From Cryphonectria parasitica EP155 (taxonomy: Eukaryota > Ascomycota > Sordariomycetes > Diaporthales > Cryphonectriaceae), in assembly GCF_011745365.1 (NCBI RefSeq), contig NW_024468911.1:4396759-4460758 (forward strand): a DNA stretch of 64,000 nucleotides. Reading direction: 5' to 3'. The translations under genes and the position numbers were made by a program. The notes beneath the pieces were generated by a model. That model saw only the letters and a list, made by a program, of their open reading frames with translations, made no database searches and had not been told where the DNA came from. Numbering within the stretch: the stretch's first letter is position 1; the number at the start of each line of letters is the position of its first letter. This document shows, one piece after another, positions 33,780 to 44,874 of this stretch.

Positions 33780-35045
33780 GAAATCAATAGGTCTATATGC
33801 CGCTTGAACATGCGTCTCAGTCACATTGACATTCACCTGGGCATTCTCGAGCGCGCCATTGGGCGACAGGAGCCTGGTGTCTTTGCTCGCAGTCTCAATC
33901 TTGAACGGTTCACTTTTGGTCTGGTTGAAGTGGCTAATTATTTGCAGCTTCTCTTAGTGACGAGGCGCAAACGGGACGGTTGACAACACGCTTTTGATAC
34001 TTGACCGAGATATCACAATGCGTTGCATCACCTTGTGCAATAGTTTGAGATGATTGGAATTGTCATGTATTCGGAAGAATGACTTTTGATCATGTTCGAC
34101 CGCGCTGAAATCGTCGATGTTCTGTTTGGTTTGATACATATATGAGAACGTTCGAGTCAGGCACATGCGTGTTGAGAGGGCTCGCCTTATGGACGGAAGG
34201 ACAACGCGCATGTGCCTGACTCCAATTTTCTCATATCTATAGAGATGACCAGTGTCTCGTGACCACCTAGACTGAGGAAGGATGCCGAAGCCCACAATGT
34301 ACTGCCGGTGGCAGCAGCAGCAGCACCTTGTAGGGCCGTGAGGGCTCGCTAGGAAGAGAAGATGGGCTCGCAATGGACCACGGCTCTCATGGTGAAACCG
34401 GCAGAGGTGCTAGCACCGCCGCCAATGATAAGAGAGGTCGCGATTCCGAAGCCTGTGATGGGGTTTTGGAGTGCCTAGGCTGAGGATAGAAAATGCATTG
34501 TTTGCTGCGACTTTAACCCACTAGACGCGGCACCAATCGCTCCTCCAATGGCGCCCGAGAGCAAGACTTCGCCGGCTCGTGCTCAGGTGAAAGACTCCTC
34601 TTAGACAGCCTTCATGTTGGTCTCAGTGTAGATGGCAAAGGCAAGGATTAAGCCGCCTAAAACTACAGTCAACAGGATCCGAACAATTTTGCCAGCTACG
34701 TGAGTGGTCTCCCCTAAGTGAAGCACTCGAGTGAAGTGTAGTGCTCGGTCAGGCTGATTGCAAATGTGATTTCATTTCATTTTTCGCCTGATGATCAGAA
34801 CGCTTTCGCCAATGATAAGACCGAGGAACAGAAACAGCCTTATCCTGGCCGCTGAGGCTGAGCAATAATCTCGAAGTCTTCAATTTCTCTCTAGACTGGT
34901 TATAGATTCTTCCTCAAGGTAGATATTGTTGCTTCCAGCTCTTGACGGATGAAGCACCTAAAGCCAGAATGCGCTGTCGAATATACAGACGGACACAGTA
35001 ATTAAAAGATCCCTCATCAATTATGTTGTCGAGATAGAAATTCAT
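33780..35045 (-). pseudogene. Decayed gene of unknown family with coiled-coil and hydrophobic segments
   Basis: Reverse-strand translation is coding-like over about 1.2 kb but interrupted by stops and at least one frame change. From 5' to 3': an opening at ATG 35045; a coiled-coil-like part (LEATISTLRKNL, REIEDFEIIAQPQRPG); hydrophobic parts (RILLTVVLGGLILAFAIY; SGAIGGAIGAASSG; GFGIATSLIIGGGASTSAGF); then a hydrophilic part (DDFSAVEHDQKSFFRIHD; TASKDTRLLSPNGALENA) ending at a good GTGAGT donor near 33779. In-frame stops seen in the middle part (TAA, TGA, TAG) could each arise from CAA, CGA or CAG by C-to-T change, which fits RIP-like decay. The surrounding DNA is AT-rich. Family not recognised; a multi-intron gene that I have mis-split is the main alternative. 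Confidence 0.4.
34140..34236. repeat. 30-bp inverted repeat with 37-bp spacer
   Basis: Left arm 34140-34169, right arm 34207-34236; the arms match at 27 of 30 positions when one is reverse-complemented, with an uninterrupted 15-nt core (GAGTCAGGCACATGC plus G). The arms start ATATGAGAA. It lies inside the decayed gene. It could be the remnant of a small foldback or MITE-like insertion, or a hairpin formed by local duplication. Confidence 0.8.
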
Positions 35046-35526
35046 TTGATACTCATTGCCAATAAGTTTGTTTGAATGTGTTGATTATTATTTTTGTCCT
35101 ATAACTCTCCAACTGTTGATTCACCAGAGCAGCCAATGTTCGCGCCTTGTATATGCACGCATGAATTCAAGTCATTTCTAAAATATTAAGCCATAAATTA
35201 TGAGCCGGATGAATATACATTTATGTATCCCAATAGTGACATGTCCAACGCCTTGCTTGGTTCTGTGACAATCCCTGCCCGCCACGCGTCTCTAATTAAG
35301 TCCATTTCCGGTGTCAACTTTTTCCTCCGGGCGCGCCCCGGGCTGGGACGGACGGGATGATCTTGCGGCCGCGTGGCAGGCAGTGTTCAATTCATGGAGC
35401 TGCAACTGCGCGACTTGGCCCTTCCCAGGCCTAAGCTCTCGGCCTAATTCTGGAGACCTGGTGGGACTCCTTGACCACTTTCGATGGGGTTCATCGAACG
35501 TTGTCTCTTTGTGTGTTATGGTAATT

Positions 35527-35539
35527 GGGGGGGGGGGGG
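35527..35539. repeat. (G)13 mononucleotide tract
   Basis: Run of 13 G in noncoding DNA. Confidence 0.95.
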
Positions 35540-37380
35540 CGCTCGGCTCGCGTACTCGGATTTGTCGTGTTTCAAGACGGCCTTGTTTTGGAGGGACAGG
35601 GAGTTTACCTTGATCGTTCTCAGTCTGGAAAGTGGGAAGCACTTGTTAATTGAGCCTCGTTTCCTTCTTCTTTTCCTTTCATATTTCCTATGCAGCTTGT
35701 ATAGGGACGGTTGAGGGCGGCGAAGGAAGGCGGAGTGGGCGAGTGATTACGTCTCCATCCAGGGCTCACGAGTCACGAGGTCACCGCCTCTCTTTCCCGG
35801 ACTCAATGCAACCAACACATATTTCCTGTAGATCTATCTAGCCTACTCAACCTTGAAATGCGTGCTGGCGATAATCTACGAATTGATTGGAAATCACTGC
35901 ATACAGGCATATACTGTCACGGCACGATCTCGGCAGGTTCAGCACGTCGTCGGTCCGATGCACTAGACCAATATTCCTACGCTATGCCTTCAGCAGCATG
36001 TACCTCGACAGGCACAAGTGCTTATTATCAAAGGCTCGACGACGTCTGGAGGACGACTTGCTCCTGTTCTCGTATGCAAGCCGTCCGGCCCTGTGGAGAA
36101 AAAGCATCGACCCCCGTGTTTCCCCGTTCTTGATTCCCCGCGTGCTCCACTGGTCAATCAATCTCCTGGGGAAAAACCGGATGAACAATCTGGAGGGTCG
36201 TTTCTGTCCCCGGCGTCTGACCCCGTCTGCCAAGGCCGTGGGGCGGTTGTGGTTCCTCGGTCAAGTTCCGGCTCTGCTGGAGTGGCAGAAAGGGGACACG
36301 GGCTTGGCGTGGATGAAGGTCGGCTTTTTCGGCGTTGGGGGGAGGGGGGGAGGAGGGGTTTCTTCCTCTTCCCTCTTCCACATGGGTTACTCAGTTAGCC
36401 CTCCAGAAAATCCCGGACTGTGAAGGTGAAAAAACAAAAATGAGAAGAAGAAAAGAAAAGGGAAAAGACAAAGGGACCTACTGTTATTCCCCAGACCCCT
36501 CTCTATTCCCCGTGGGTGCGAGAGGTCTTGTTATCTAGGGCCCTCCCCTCGGCTCTCACCTCCACAATTGCGCCGAGTTGCTGTGGTGCCGACTTTGCCG
36601 TTTAACCATGCTCCATTTTTTTCCCCCTTGCCCAATGTGAGTGATTCAGCTCGAGAAAGTCCACGTAGTATTTTGTGGAAACGGTTCAGATCTGGGTGAG
36701 AATGCATCTTATCTGGCTTGCCAACCATGGCTCTGAGGTTGAGGTCGGATTGTGGCCGAAACCTGGGGAAGGATACGCTGGGCCGTCGCGTGGCGGACGA
36801 AGATCTTGCCCATGGGGAAGTGGAAGCGGAAGCATACCTATCATGTTAAGTCGCAACGAGACGTGCAAGTGATGCTGTTTACGTGTGTCTCTTGAGATGT
36901 TGAGAGGAGTGTATTACTCAGGAAGGTCATACTTCAAGTCTGTTTGGACTTGGGAGGTTCAGCCTTGTCTATTTCCGTCCGCCATTCATACTTAAACGGC
37001 TGAACCGACCGAATAGGCGCGTGTGGTACGTATCCACAATACCGGAAGAACATTCTGAGACAAGTCATAAGGGATCTAAAGCCAGTTCAGTCATCCCTCT
37101 TCCATATTGTCGACTTCAAGAGGCCCCCCTTTGATTTCTTTTCTTCTTCTTTTTTCCTCTGTCCTCTTTTTGTGGTCTCCCTGGGCTACTCCTATACTAG
37201 AACCAGGGGGTTTTGTCATATGGTCCCCGGTAAATATGCTCTGCTCCGCTTCCAGATCATCTCTGGGGCTGCTCTGCCACGCACACCGGTGACATTGGCC
37301 TATCGAAGAAGGGGGAGTAGCACATCCTCCTATAGACCCAGAATATCGCCGCAAGTGTGGCCGAGTCCCAGCTGCGCGCG

Positions 37381-37396
37381 CCCCCCCCCCCCCCCC
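37381..37396. repeat. (C)16 mononucleotide tract
   Basis: Run of 16 C, the longest of the eight, about 600 bp upstream of the sugar transporter start; preceded by a short alternating GC stretch. Confidence 0.95.
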
Positions 37397-37845
37397 AGAA
37401 ATGCCCACCAGGCCTGGGGGGTGGTATCCGGGGAACAGGACCTCCTGCAACGTCATCATCGTGTTCTCCAAGGTTCCTAACTTTACTTTTTTCTTTCTTC
37501 TTTTCTCTCTTTTGGGCCCTCTTTCCCTCTCCTCGGACCCGGTCTGGGGGTGACGGGCAGCTCCGGTCGGTTGCATTTCGGCGGGTCTAAAGCACCACTG
37601 ACTGCATCACCAGGGTGCGGGCGATGGAATGCGGCTCTCGCTGCCAGGGCACACACGAGTGTGCTAGGATCTGGGTCGTCGACCCGGGCTATTGGGATCA
37701 GTCCTTTTTTGCTGCCAGCCTCGGAATTGCGATCAGTGGGCTCGGATGTTGTTGGTATGTCCTAATTAGGGGGTTCGTCGAGGTGGACAGTGAGCCGTCT
37801 ATGTCCTGGCATGGATCCTGAGGAGACAAATAACAATTGAGAATA

Positions 37846-37851
37846 TATAAA
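37846..37851 (+). promoter_or_regulatory. TATA box of MFS sugar transporter gene
   Basis: TATAAA 140 bp upstream of the ATG at 37991, followed by a pyrimidine-rich leader that includes a (C)14 tract at 37888-37901. Confidence 0.5.
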
Positions 37852-37887
37852 CTGAATGACTTCCTCTTCGTGTCGATCCTCGTCTTT

Positions 37888-37901
37888 CCCCCCCCCCCCC
37901 C
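37888..37901. repeat. (C)14 mononucleotide tract in 5' leader
   Basis: Run of 14 C about 90 nt upstream of the sugar transporter ATG, between its TATA box and start codon, so probably in the 5' UTR or at the transcription start. Confidence 0.95.
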
Positions 37902-37990
37902 TCCTCCCTGTCCTTTTCGCCTCTATCCCTCCCACTCGTCGCAGTGTCAATACTCTCGGTTGACTAGTTGGCACTCAAAAAAAGGCGACA

Positions 37991-39936
37991 ATGGTTGCAG
38001 CAGGAATCCAGAGTCAGTCGGCCGTTGGTCGTCTGGCGGCCGAGAGACAACATGGTATCGTGGGTATGCTCAAGAACCCGTACGTCTCCATGACGTGCTG
38101 TTTTGCTGCCCTGGGTTGTATCATGTATGGTTATGATCAGGGTGTCATGTCTCCTGTTCTTGTTATGGGTATGTATTGTATTCGTCTTCTCTCTTTCTCC
38201 ATCTCTCTGTTCTTCTCTTTCTATCATATACTATTGCATCTGTAATGGATTTGTTTACTGACCACAACGCAAAACAGAGAACTTTCAGTCACAATTCCCC
38301 AGCCTCATGGGCGATACCATCCAGGGCTGGCTGGTTGCTGCCCTTGAGCTTGGTGCCTGGTTCGGAGCCCTTATCTGTGGTTACACTGCCGACAAGATCT
38401 CCCGGAAGTACTCAATGAACGTGGCCGTCATCATCTTCACCCTCGGGACCTGCCTTCAGTGCGCTGCCCAGAACCCAGGCATGCTCTTTGCCGGTCGTAT
38501 CATCGGCGGTGTTGGTATTGGCATGTTCTCCATGGTCATTCCTTTGTATCAGGCCGAAATTGCGCCACCAGAGCTGCGAGGCTCCCTCGTCTCGCTCCAA
38601 CAACTGTCCATCACCATCGGCACCACCATCGCCTTCTGGCTCGACTACGGGTTCCAGTTCATCGGAGGAAGCGAGTGCAAGCCCTACAACGTGCCAGAGG
38701 ACCAGTGGTACATCGACGGTTCCTTCAACTACGAGGCCGCCCACGGCCACTTGTGCTCTGGCCAGAAGGACATCGCCTGGCGGTTCCCCATCGCCTTCCA
38801 GATGGTCTTTGCCTGGATCCTCTTTGTTGGCATGTTCTTCCTGCCCTTCTCACCCCGCTGGCTCGCCATGAAGCACCGTGACGAGGAGTGCATTGCCTCG
38901 CTGTCCAAGCTGCGTCGTCTGCCCGCTGACGACCCCGTCCTGCGTGCCGAGTTCCTCGAGATCAAGGCCGCCGTGATGTTCGACGAGGAGGTCGAGGCCG
39001 AGCTGGCTGCTACTGGCAAGTTTGGAACCTGGAAGCCGCTCTTTGCCAAGAACATGCAAAAGCGAGTCTGGATTGGAATCTGGCTCATGATCTTCCAGCA
39101 ATTTGTAAGTCCTCCCCATTGCTTCCACAGACACGCTCTTTTTTTCTCAACACATGTAAATGTAAATGTGGATCGGATGCTAATAACAATTTGTTCTCTA
39201 GACTGGTATCAACTCGGTCCTCTACTATGCGCCCCAGATCTTCGACAGCTTCGGCCTGACCTCGACCACCGTGAGCCTGCTCGCCACCGGCGTAACAGGC
39301 ATCTTGCAGGTCATTTTCACCATCCCCTCCGTGCTCTATCTCGATAGATTTGGCCGCAAGACCTTCCTGATCTGCGGAGCCATCGGCATGATGGTGTGCC
39401 ACGCCATCGTCGCGGGCGTCGAAGGCAGCTTCATGTCCGACTGGAGCGCCCACGGCAACGCAGGCTGGGCCGCCGTCGCCTTTGTCTGGCTGTTCGCCGT
39501 CAACTTTGCCTACTCGTGGGGGCCCGTCACCTGGGTCCTCGCACAGGAGATCTTCCCCAACTCGCTGCGGTCCAAGGGCGTGGCCATCACGGCGTCGACG
39601 AACTGGATGTTCAACTTTGTCATTGGCCTGACGACCAAGGACATGCTGTCCACTAGCGGCATGTCGTATGGCACTTACATCTTCTTTGCGTGCTTTTGCG
39701 GTATGGGCGCTGTTTTCGTCTGGAAGTGTATCCCTGAGACCAAGGATAAGACGCTCGAGGAGCTGGATGTCTACTTTGGCGGGGACGACACCACCATCGC
39801 TGCCGAGGACAAGGCGCGCATGGATCGTATCTACGCCAGCCTGGGCCTGTCTGGTGTTGAGAGGCCTGAGGATCTGAACGAGAAGTCGCCGGCTGGTATC
39901 GATGTCAAGCACCACGATTCTGAGACGGATGCTTAA
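37991..39936 (+). CDS. MFS sugar transporter (sugar porter family)
   Basis: Exons 37991-38168, 38278-39104 and 39202-39936, about 579 residues. A 12-helix plasma-membrane proton symporter-type sugar porter. TM1 contains the family mark ALGCIMYGYDQGVMSPVLVM; the loop after TM2 has GYTADKISRKYS (the D-R/K-x-R/K motif). TM4-5 carry IPLYQAEIAPPELRGSLVSL, matching the sugar-porter PETLRG-like signature. The central loop reads PFSPRWLAMKHRDEE; after the second intron come TGINSVLYYAPQIF (TM7), LDRFGRKTFL, and the C-terminal PETKDKTLEELDVYF. Both introns keep frame (VLVM to ENFQSQFPSLMG; IFQQF to TGINSVLYY). The latter is a classic QQxxGIN sugar-binding motif restored by splicing, here QQFTGIN. Substrate (hexose, pentose or disaccharide) cannot be read from sequence alone. 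Confidence 0.95.
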
Positions 39937-40292
39937 TTGATCTGGTAGTGTAATATATCACTGCGTAGTAGGATTCATGAGTAGACAGGAGAAGATAAAC
40001 TAAGAAATAACATCTGCAATGCACAGGAGAATGCTTTACTGTACTATGGGACCACAAGAACGTCATTTAGCTCCTCAATTCGGATTGCGGTGCTGCTTAT
40101 AGTCAGCAGTCTAAAGGTAACTAGACATCACGAGTTGCCTAGATATATCGAGAAAGGCGCAGTCTGTGTTAACAACGTGAGGGGGAAAATGTTATTGGGG
40201 GCTAGCAAACAAGACCTTTCGGCAATATCCTGGGTGTTTTCCCTGTTTCAGCAATTCTGTATTCCTATCTCTTTATTTTGTGAAACTCTCAA

Positions 40293-42097
40293 TTAAGAGG
40301 CATGTCGAGCCAGAAGTTGCTGTAGCAGTTGCAAGACTTTCTGGTACTCTGTCACAGTCGCAAGGAGCTTCTGTTCCTGCTGGAGGCCGGAAAGAATCCT
40401 CTGCTGTTCCTCAAGCCTGCGCAGAACTTCATCCTGCTTCCTGTCCACTTCCCGCAGCCGCTGGCTTGCCTCTCTGAGTTCCCGCCTGTGGTGGTACTCG
40501 ACCTCTCTGATCACCTTTTCCGACAAGTTCTTGATTCGAGTCACTGTATTCTGCAATGCCTCGCGTGCAGAGAGTACCGAAGATGACGCCACCAGGATAT
40601 TTGATTTTGGCATTCGGTGGAATTTCAATGTGGATTCCATGCCGACGACCATTTCCTTGCAGAGTGACTCGAACAGCAGATGGATGTTCCCCTCGGGGTA
40701 CAGCTTATATTCTCGCTCGCACATCACGAAGGCTTCCTGCATCTCCTCAAGACTGTTCAGCATAGATTCAGTCTGTGCAGCACGCGATGCGGTCTGTATT
40801 TGTGTTCAGTTAGCATCTCTCAATCAACCATTTGCATCCGCGGTCACGCCTCAGCTCTCATTATACTGCTTACCTTCAACAAGAACGCCGAGGCTCCCCA
40901 TATGTAATTATATGCATCGTCACTCGGTACCAAGTTGCTGAAAACACCAGCGTTGTTGAAGAGTTTGGTGATGCGCGGCAACAATGTTGCGCGGCGGGTG
41001 TCGAATCCTTTGGATTTCGCCGAAGACGGCTGAAGGCTCTCCATTAGGTCATCGATTGACACTGGTTTGCTTAGGAGGTCTTGGACGTCTGGCTTTAACG
41101 ACTTGAGGAAGTGATCCATGGATTTACCACTTGATATTGACATCTGACCATGTAGAAACGCCGTGTCCTGCTCGGACATGCCGATGTTCTCTGGATCGTC
41201 CTGTGGCTGTTGACCCCCGGGAGGAGAGGTTGAAACCGAGTTCATCGAGATCGCATTGGCTGTAGCATTGGGATTATCTTCCTCAACCAGCCCAAGTGGT
41301 GTTTCGAGGTGTGTCTCCAGAGAAAGAGAAGGAAAGTCCTGAGAAAGCTGAATGATGCGCCGGTCACCTTCCTCATGTTGCGCCTCCGCAATGCCTGACA
41401 ATTCGCTGACCCTTTGCAACAAGCGATGTTCAAGTTGTTGGAGACTGATAAGCATCGCATCTTTGAGCTTATCTACTTGCAAGGACATTGAGACGCCGTT
41501 TTCTTGAATGTGCATGTCGATCGAGCTGAGGCCCTGGGCTGTAGCAGCATCCGCCTCGCTGTACAGTACAGAATATCATCAGCACCTTGCGGTTCAACAA
41601 CAATGAAGTATAAAGTCCTCAGCATAAATATATGAAAGACCTGGAGAGACTTACATCCCTGAAAATGCCATACCAAGCAGGAGAGTCTGTTTCGTCCTAT
41701 CGAGCCTCCTCGTAGCCTTCTCAAGCTCTCCCGCTTTAACTACCCACGAGACGCTCTTTGTCAGCTTCCCAGCCAGCCTCCCCCACTCAATACCTCGGTC
41801 TGTATGAAGTGCAGACACGCCAGTCCAGATAGCCTTGAATTCAGCCTCACACCCCTTTAGGCATACAAGGATTGTTTCCAAGCCGAACATCTGGCTGCCC
41901 GTGACCGGAGAGATGCCCATGATCCGCGAAGCTGACATCCCGATCTTCAATAGGATGGATCTCAGCAGCTCGAGCTCGGTACAGAAGTCGCGGACTTCCT
42001 GTGGAGCACTCCTTAGGCTGCTGAAGAACTTGTAAATTTTACTTCCCACGCCCACGACCGTCTCTGCTAGCGCGATGATATCGAAGGGGCTAGCCAT
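40293..42097 (-). CDS. Protein with fungal STAND-type N-terminal domain and long coiled coil
   Basis: Reverse-strand exons 42097-41655, 41558-40874 and 40793-40293, about 542 residues. The first ~140 residues match the 'fungal N-terminal domain of STAND proteins' pattern (MASPFDIIALAETVVGVGSK, FFSSLRSAPQEVRDFCTELE, LLRSILLKIG; then a GCEAEFKAIWTGVSAL helix and RLDRTKQTLLLGM). No NACHT, ankyrin, WD or TPR part follows. The middle is Ser/Gln/Asp-rich with an LQPSSAKSKGFDTRRATLL segment, and the last ~150 residues are strongly heptad-like, rich in Arg/Glu/Gln (RREVDRKQ-type: REASQRLREVDRKQDEVLRR). Both introns (96 and 80 nt) keep frame. In NLR-like proteins this domain is the signalling end; standalone versions with a coiled coil are common in Pezizomycotina and have no defined job. 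It is tail to tail with the sugar transporter gene, about 355 nt apart. Confidence 0.8.
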
Positions 42098-42741
42098 GTC
42101 GGCCAGGGTTTCTGGGCATTCGCTCCCAAAAATGGCACAAAGCTGGGAATAGCCACCTCTGAGTCTTTCTCTTCTTCAATTTTGTGAGCACAGCAAGACC
42201 TTTATGTATGGGTATAAGGAAAACAAAATCTGCCTTGTGGCTATGCTGACCAGCTGTGGGGGGCGTATGCTGATTGGGCCTGCTTGAGTTGCATTCTAGC
42301 GTTGGAAACCTGCATGGTACCGTACCGCGCTGCTGCGGCTGTGCATCACATTCAGCTCTGCCGGTTGATTTTGATTAGCCCTGCGATGCTGTGCATTTGC
42401 AAGTAATTACCGGACAGTTCTGATCCTAGCAACACCAGTTGATGAGGAAATCATTGTTGCTTCAGATCCGACAAGAGTTACCCACTTAAGTGATTAATAA
42501 GCAATTGCCTTGTGTGCTATATGCGAGATAGAAAAGGCCCGTATTGCTAGGCGCTATTGAAAGACGAGAGAAGAAGAAAGAAGGGACAGCCAGATGTTCA
42601 AACTTCCAAGGTTCCTGAGGCTGTCCAGGGCCCTGGGCTAGCGATTCACTGGCCCTCTCATACAATATCATTCCTTGAGCTTTGATGCATTATGCGTATC
42701 AACCGAAACCTCACACTTTGACACGAGCTACTACCAGCTTC
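42098..42741. other. Intergenic region, promoter of the STAND-type N-terminal-domain gene
   Basis: About 640 nt, no gene seen. Confidence 0.35.
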
Positions 42742-43165
42742 TCAGTCCGACAGATAATCAACTTCTGTCCCATCCGTCGTCCATGCCTTGCGAATGAGAC
42801 TCGTACTTGTGATGCGCATGCCCACCGCACCATATCCCTCGGGGTCTGCGTCTGATAGGAAGACCAGAAAAGGTTAGCCTAGGCAAGACCAGTATAATTG
42901 TGGGTAATGCCAGGGGGAATAAGTACTTACAGTCCTTGGGGACTAGCCTCTCCTCCTCTCCGTAACCGATTTCATCATCTAATAGTTCTCCGTCATACTC
43001 TCTCATCCATTGCCAACCCAAGACGCAAACACTGACTAGGAGCGTGGCGGTGGAGATGGCCAGGAGCACGTATAAAAACATGTCCACGGCGTAGGCCACC
43101 TCGTCAGACAGGTCAGGCCGTTGTCGGTTGGGAGAATGATGGTAGATGGCGTTACATGCGTCCAT
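42742..43165 (-). CDS. Small single-pass membrane protein, unknown function
   Basis: Reverse-strand exons 43165-42931 and 42851-42742, about 114 residues. The start is the first ATG in frame (MDACNAIYHHSPNRQRPDLS). One transmembrane helix (MFLYVLLAISTATLLVSVCV) at about residues 28-50 is followed by an acidic cytosolic-type tail (REYDGELLDDEIGYGEEERL) and, after the intron, DPEGYGAVGMRITSTSL to the stop. The donor is GTAAGT and the acceptor CAG, and the join is in frame. No family recognised. The EGYGAVGMR-like segment near the C-terminus looks conserved-like, but I cannot name it. Confidence 0.55.
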
Positions 43166-44004
43166 CTTGGCGGTCAGGAGTTTTTTGGGGCCGAATTTAT
43201 GTGGATGGGATGGATGGATCAGATGTCGAGAAGTCGGAGACAAGAAAATCGTATGCCAGAGAATAGCCAATGGAAAGTAAGAGGTCCTCGTTGCAGGGAA
43301 TGAATCAGGAACGTAAATAGTGTAAATGGTTTGTTATCGTAATTCAGAGAATGAAAGAGGATTTATTGATGTTCAGTGTAGTATAATGGCCAAGAGCACT
43401 AATTGAAAGAAATATGCAGTGGTTGTGACTTGATCTCTATATAGAGAAATGCAGGTGTTGGATACTCTCCTAGGTTATGGGAATTCTGGAGAGACTCAGA
43501 GGGGGATCAGTATATTAGTACTTCTTCATGATGAAGACAAGCCTTCTAGGCTCATCTCGGCGTTTCTTATTTTTCTCCGCCTTTCCATTTAGTGTATGTT
43601 CGAAGGTTATTGGATCAATGATTTGAGCGCGTATTCCACACTACAATGCCTAGCCCTGTGACGGCCGCAATTGGTGCCGGCAGCTTGAATTCCTAGTAGA
43701 GCATGTGTGTGCTAAAGCACATCAATAGTCATGGCATAGTGAAGGCTTTGATATACTATAAGAATACATACCAGAGATCGGAAGAGTCGGCATGTGATAG
43801 GCCCTTCTTAGGGCAGTCTTTGATACCACGCAGAGTTACTCTTCGCCTAGTTCCAGGGCCACATAATACTGTTTTTGTAACTTGATAGGGATTTCCCTCT
43901 GGGACTTGTCACATGATGGATTACTGAAAGGAGAGAAGGAAAGATGGGACCGATTCCTAGGGCCCTTATAATAGTATTTGACCTAGCTGGAAAGAAACCA
44001 TCCC
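43166..44004. other. Intergenic region, 0.8 kb
   Basis: Promoter side of the small membrane protein gene and 3' flank of the GST-like gene. No gene recognised. Confidence 0.35.
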
Positions 44005-44874
44005 CTATGCATAAGCAGGGAATGTCGTGTACCCAGGCACAACCTCCTTCCACACAGGCCCCTCCCTGAAATGCTCCACCCATTTGACCAACGGGGCCGG
44101 GATCAGATCCTTCCTGCCGGCATCACACATGCGAGCAAAAAAGGTGAGAACATCAGCGTCCAGAATTGTGGGAGTAGTCCCGAAGATGTAGTCCACCGTG
44201 TCGCCGGTGCCGTTCTTCTCCCGCACCGCGAGAATCTTGGCGCTGAAATCCTTGACGCGTTCGATGTTCACATCCAGGTTGGCCTGGCTGAAAATCTTGG
44301 GGGCGTTTTCGAGACTATAGTAATGGCTGGTTAAGAGCTGGTTCCGGGCTAGACCTTTGGGTGTTGGCGGCACTCACAACTTGGCTTTTGCTTCCAGCGC
44401 CTGCCTGTGCGTATCAGAAAGATCCGGCTTGGCCAGCAACTCCTTCACCTTGTCCATGAATTTGGCCGGGTTCTTGGTGTCCAGCGGGAATGTCAGCACG
44501 GGCATGCTGATCTTGTACACCTCGCCGACCAACTCCCTGATCGTCGCCTCGTGCTCCTTGGGCAGGAGGGACGGATACCACTCGCTCATGTAGTACGCGA
44601 TATCGGCACTCTCGGGCATCGGCTTGGGCCCCAGCAAGACCTCGTTGGCGAGGACAGGCACCTGGCCCTTGGGGTTGATTTTGGTCATGTACTCTTCCGA
44701 GAGCTGCTCCGGCTCGGCAGGGCTGATGGAGATGGGCTGCTTGTGCAGAGTCATCTCGGGACGGTCGGGACGCGGGGCGCCGCGCAGCGCAAAAGTCAAG
44801 CGAACCATGGTGGAGAAGACGGAGTAGTACCCGTAGTAGAGGGTGAACGGCGCAGAATAGTCGGTCGAGGCCAT
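44005..44874 (-). CDS. Glutathione S-transferase-like protein
   Basis: Reverse-strand exons 44874-44378 and 44314-44005, about 268 residues. The N-terminal thioredoxin-like domain has FTLYYGYYSVFSTMVRLTF at its first strand and helix, then INPKGQVPVLANEVLLGPKP (the cis-Pro VPVL motif) and MPESADIAYYMSEWYPSLLP (the ES-A-I-Y glutathione-binding element). The helical C-terminal domain includes FSAKILAVREKNGTGDTVDY and LDADVLTFFARMCDAGRKDL, ending WKEVVPGYTTFPAY. The 63-nt intron (GTGAGT to TAG) joins AKAKF to LENAPKIF in frame. Such proteins conjugate glutathione or act as reductases or isomerases in the cytosol; the exact class and substrate are unclear. The Ser or Tyr in the YYSVFST segment could serve as the catalytic residue. 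Confidence 0.88.

Larger units (their letters stand above)
35046..37845. other. Gene-poor region, 2.8 kb, with two G/C tracts
   Basis: No supported gene. It contains a (G)13 tract at 35527-35539, a (C)16 tract at 37381-37396 and several purine/pyrimidine-rich stretches. Its right end is the promoter of the sugar transporter gene. Confidence 0.4.

Noticed and set aside
34140..34236. Hairpin as a tRNA or CRISPR-like repeat
   Set aside because: No cloverleaf features and only one repeat pair; better described as an isolated inverted repeat.
39085..39915. Long reverse-strand ORF of 276 codons opposite the sugar transporter
   Set aside because: Shadow of the strongly biased codon use of the forward transporter exon; no domain.
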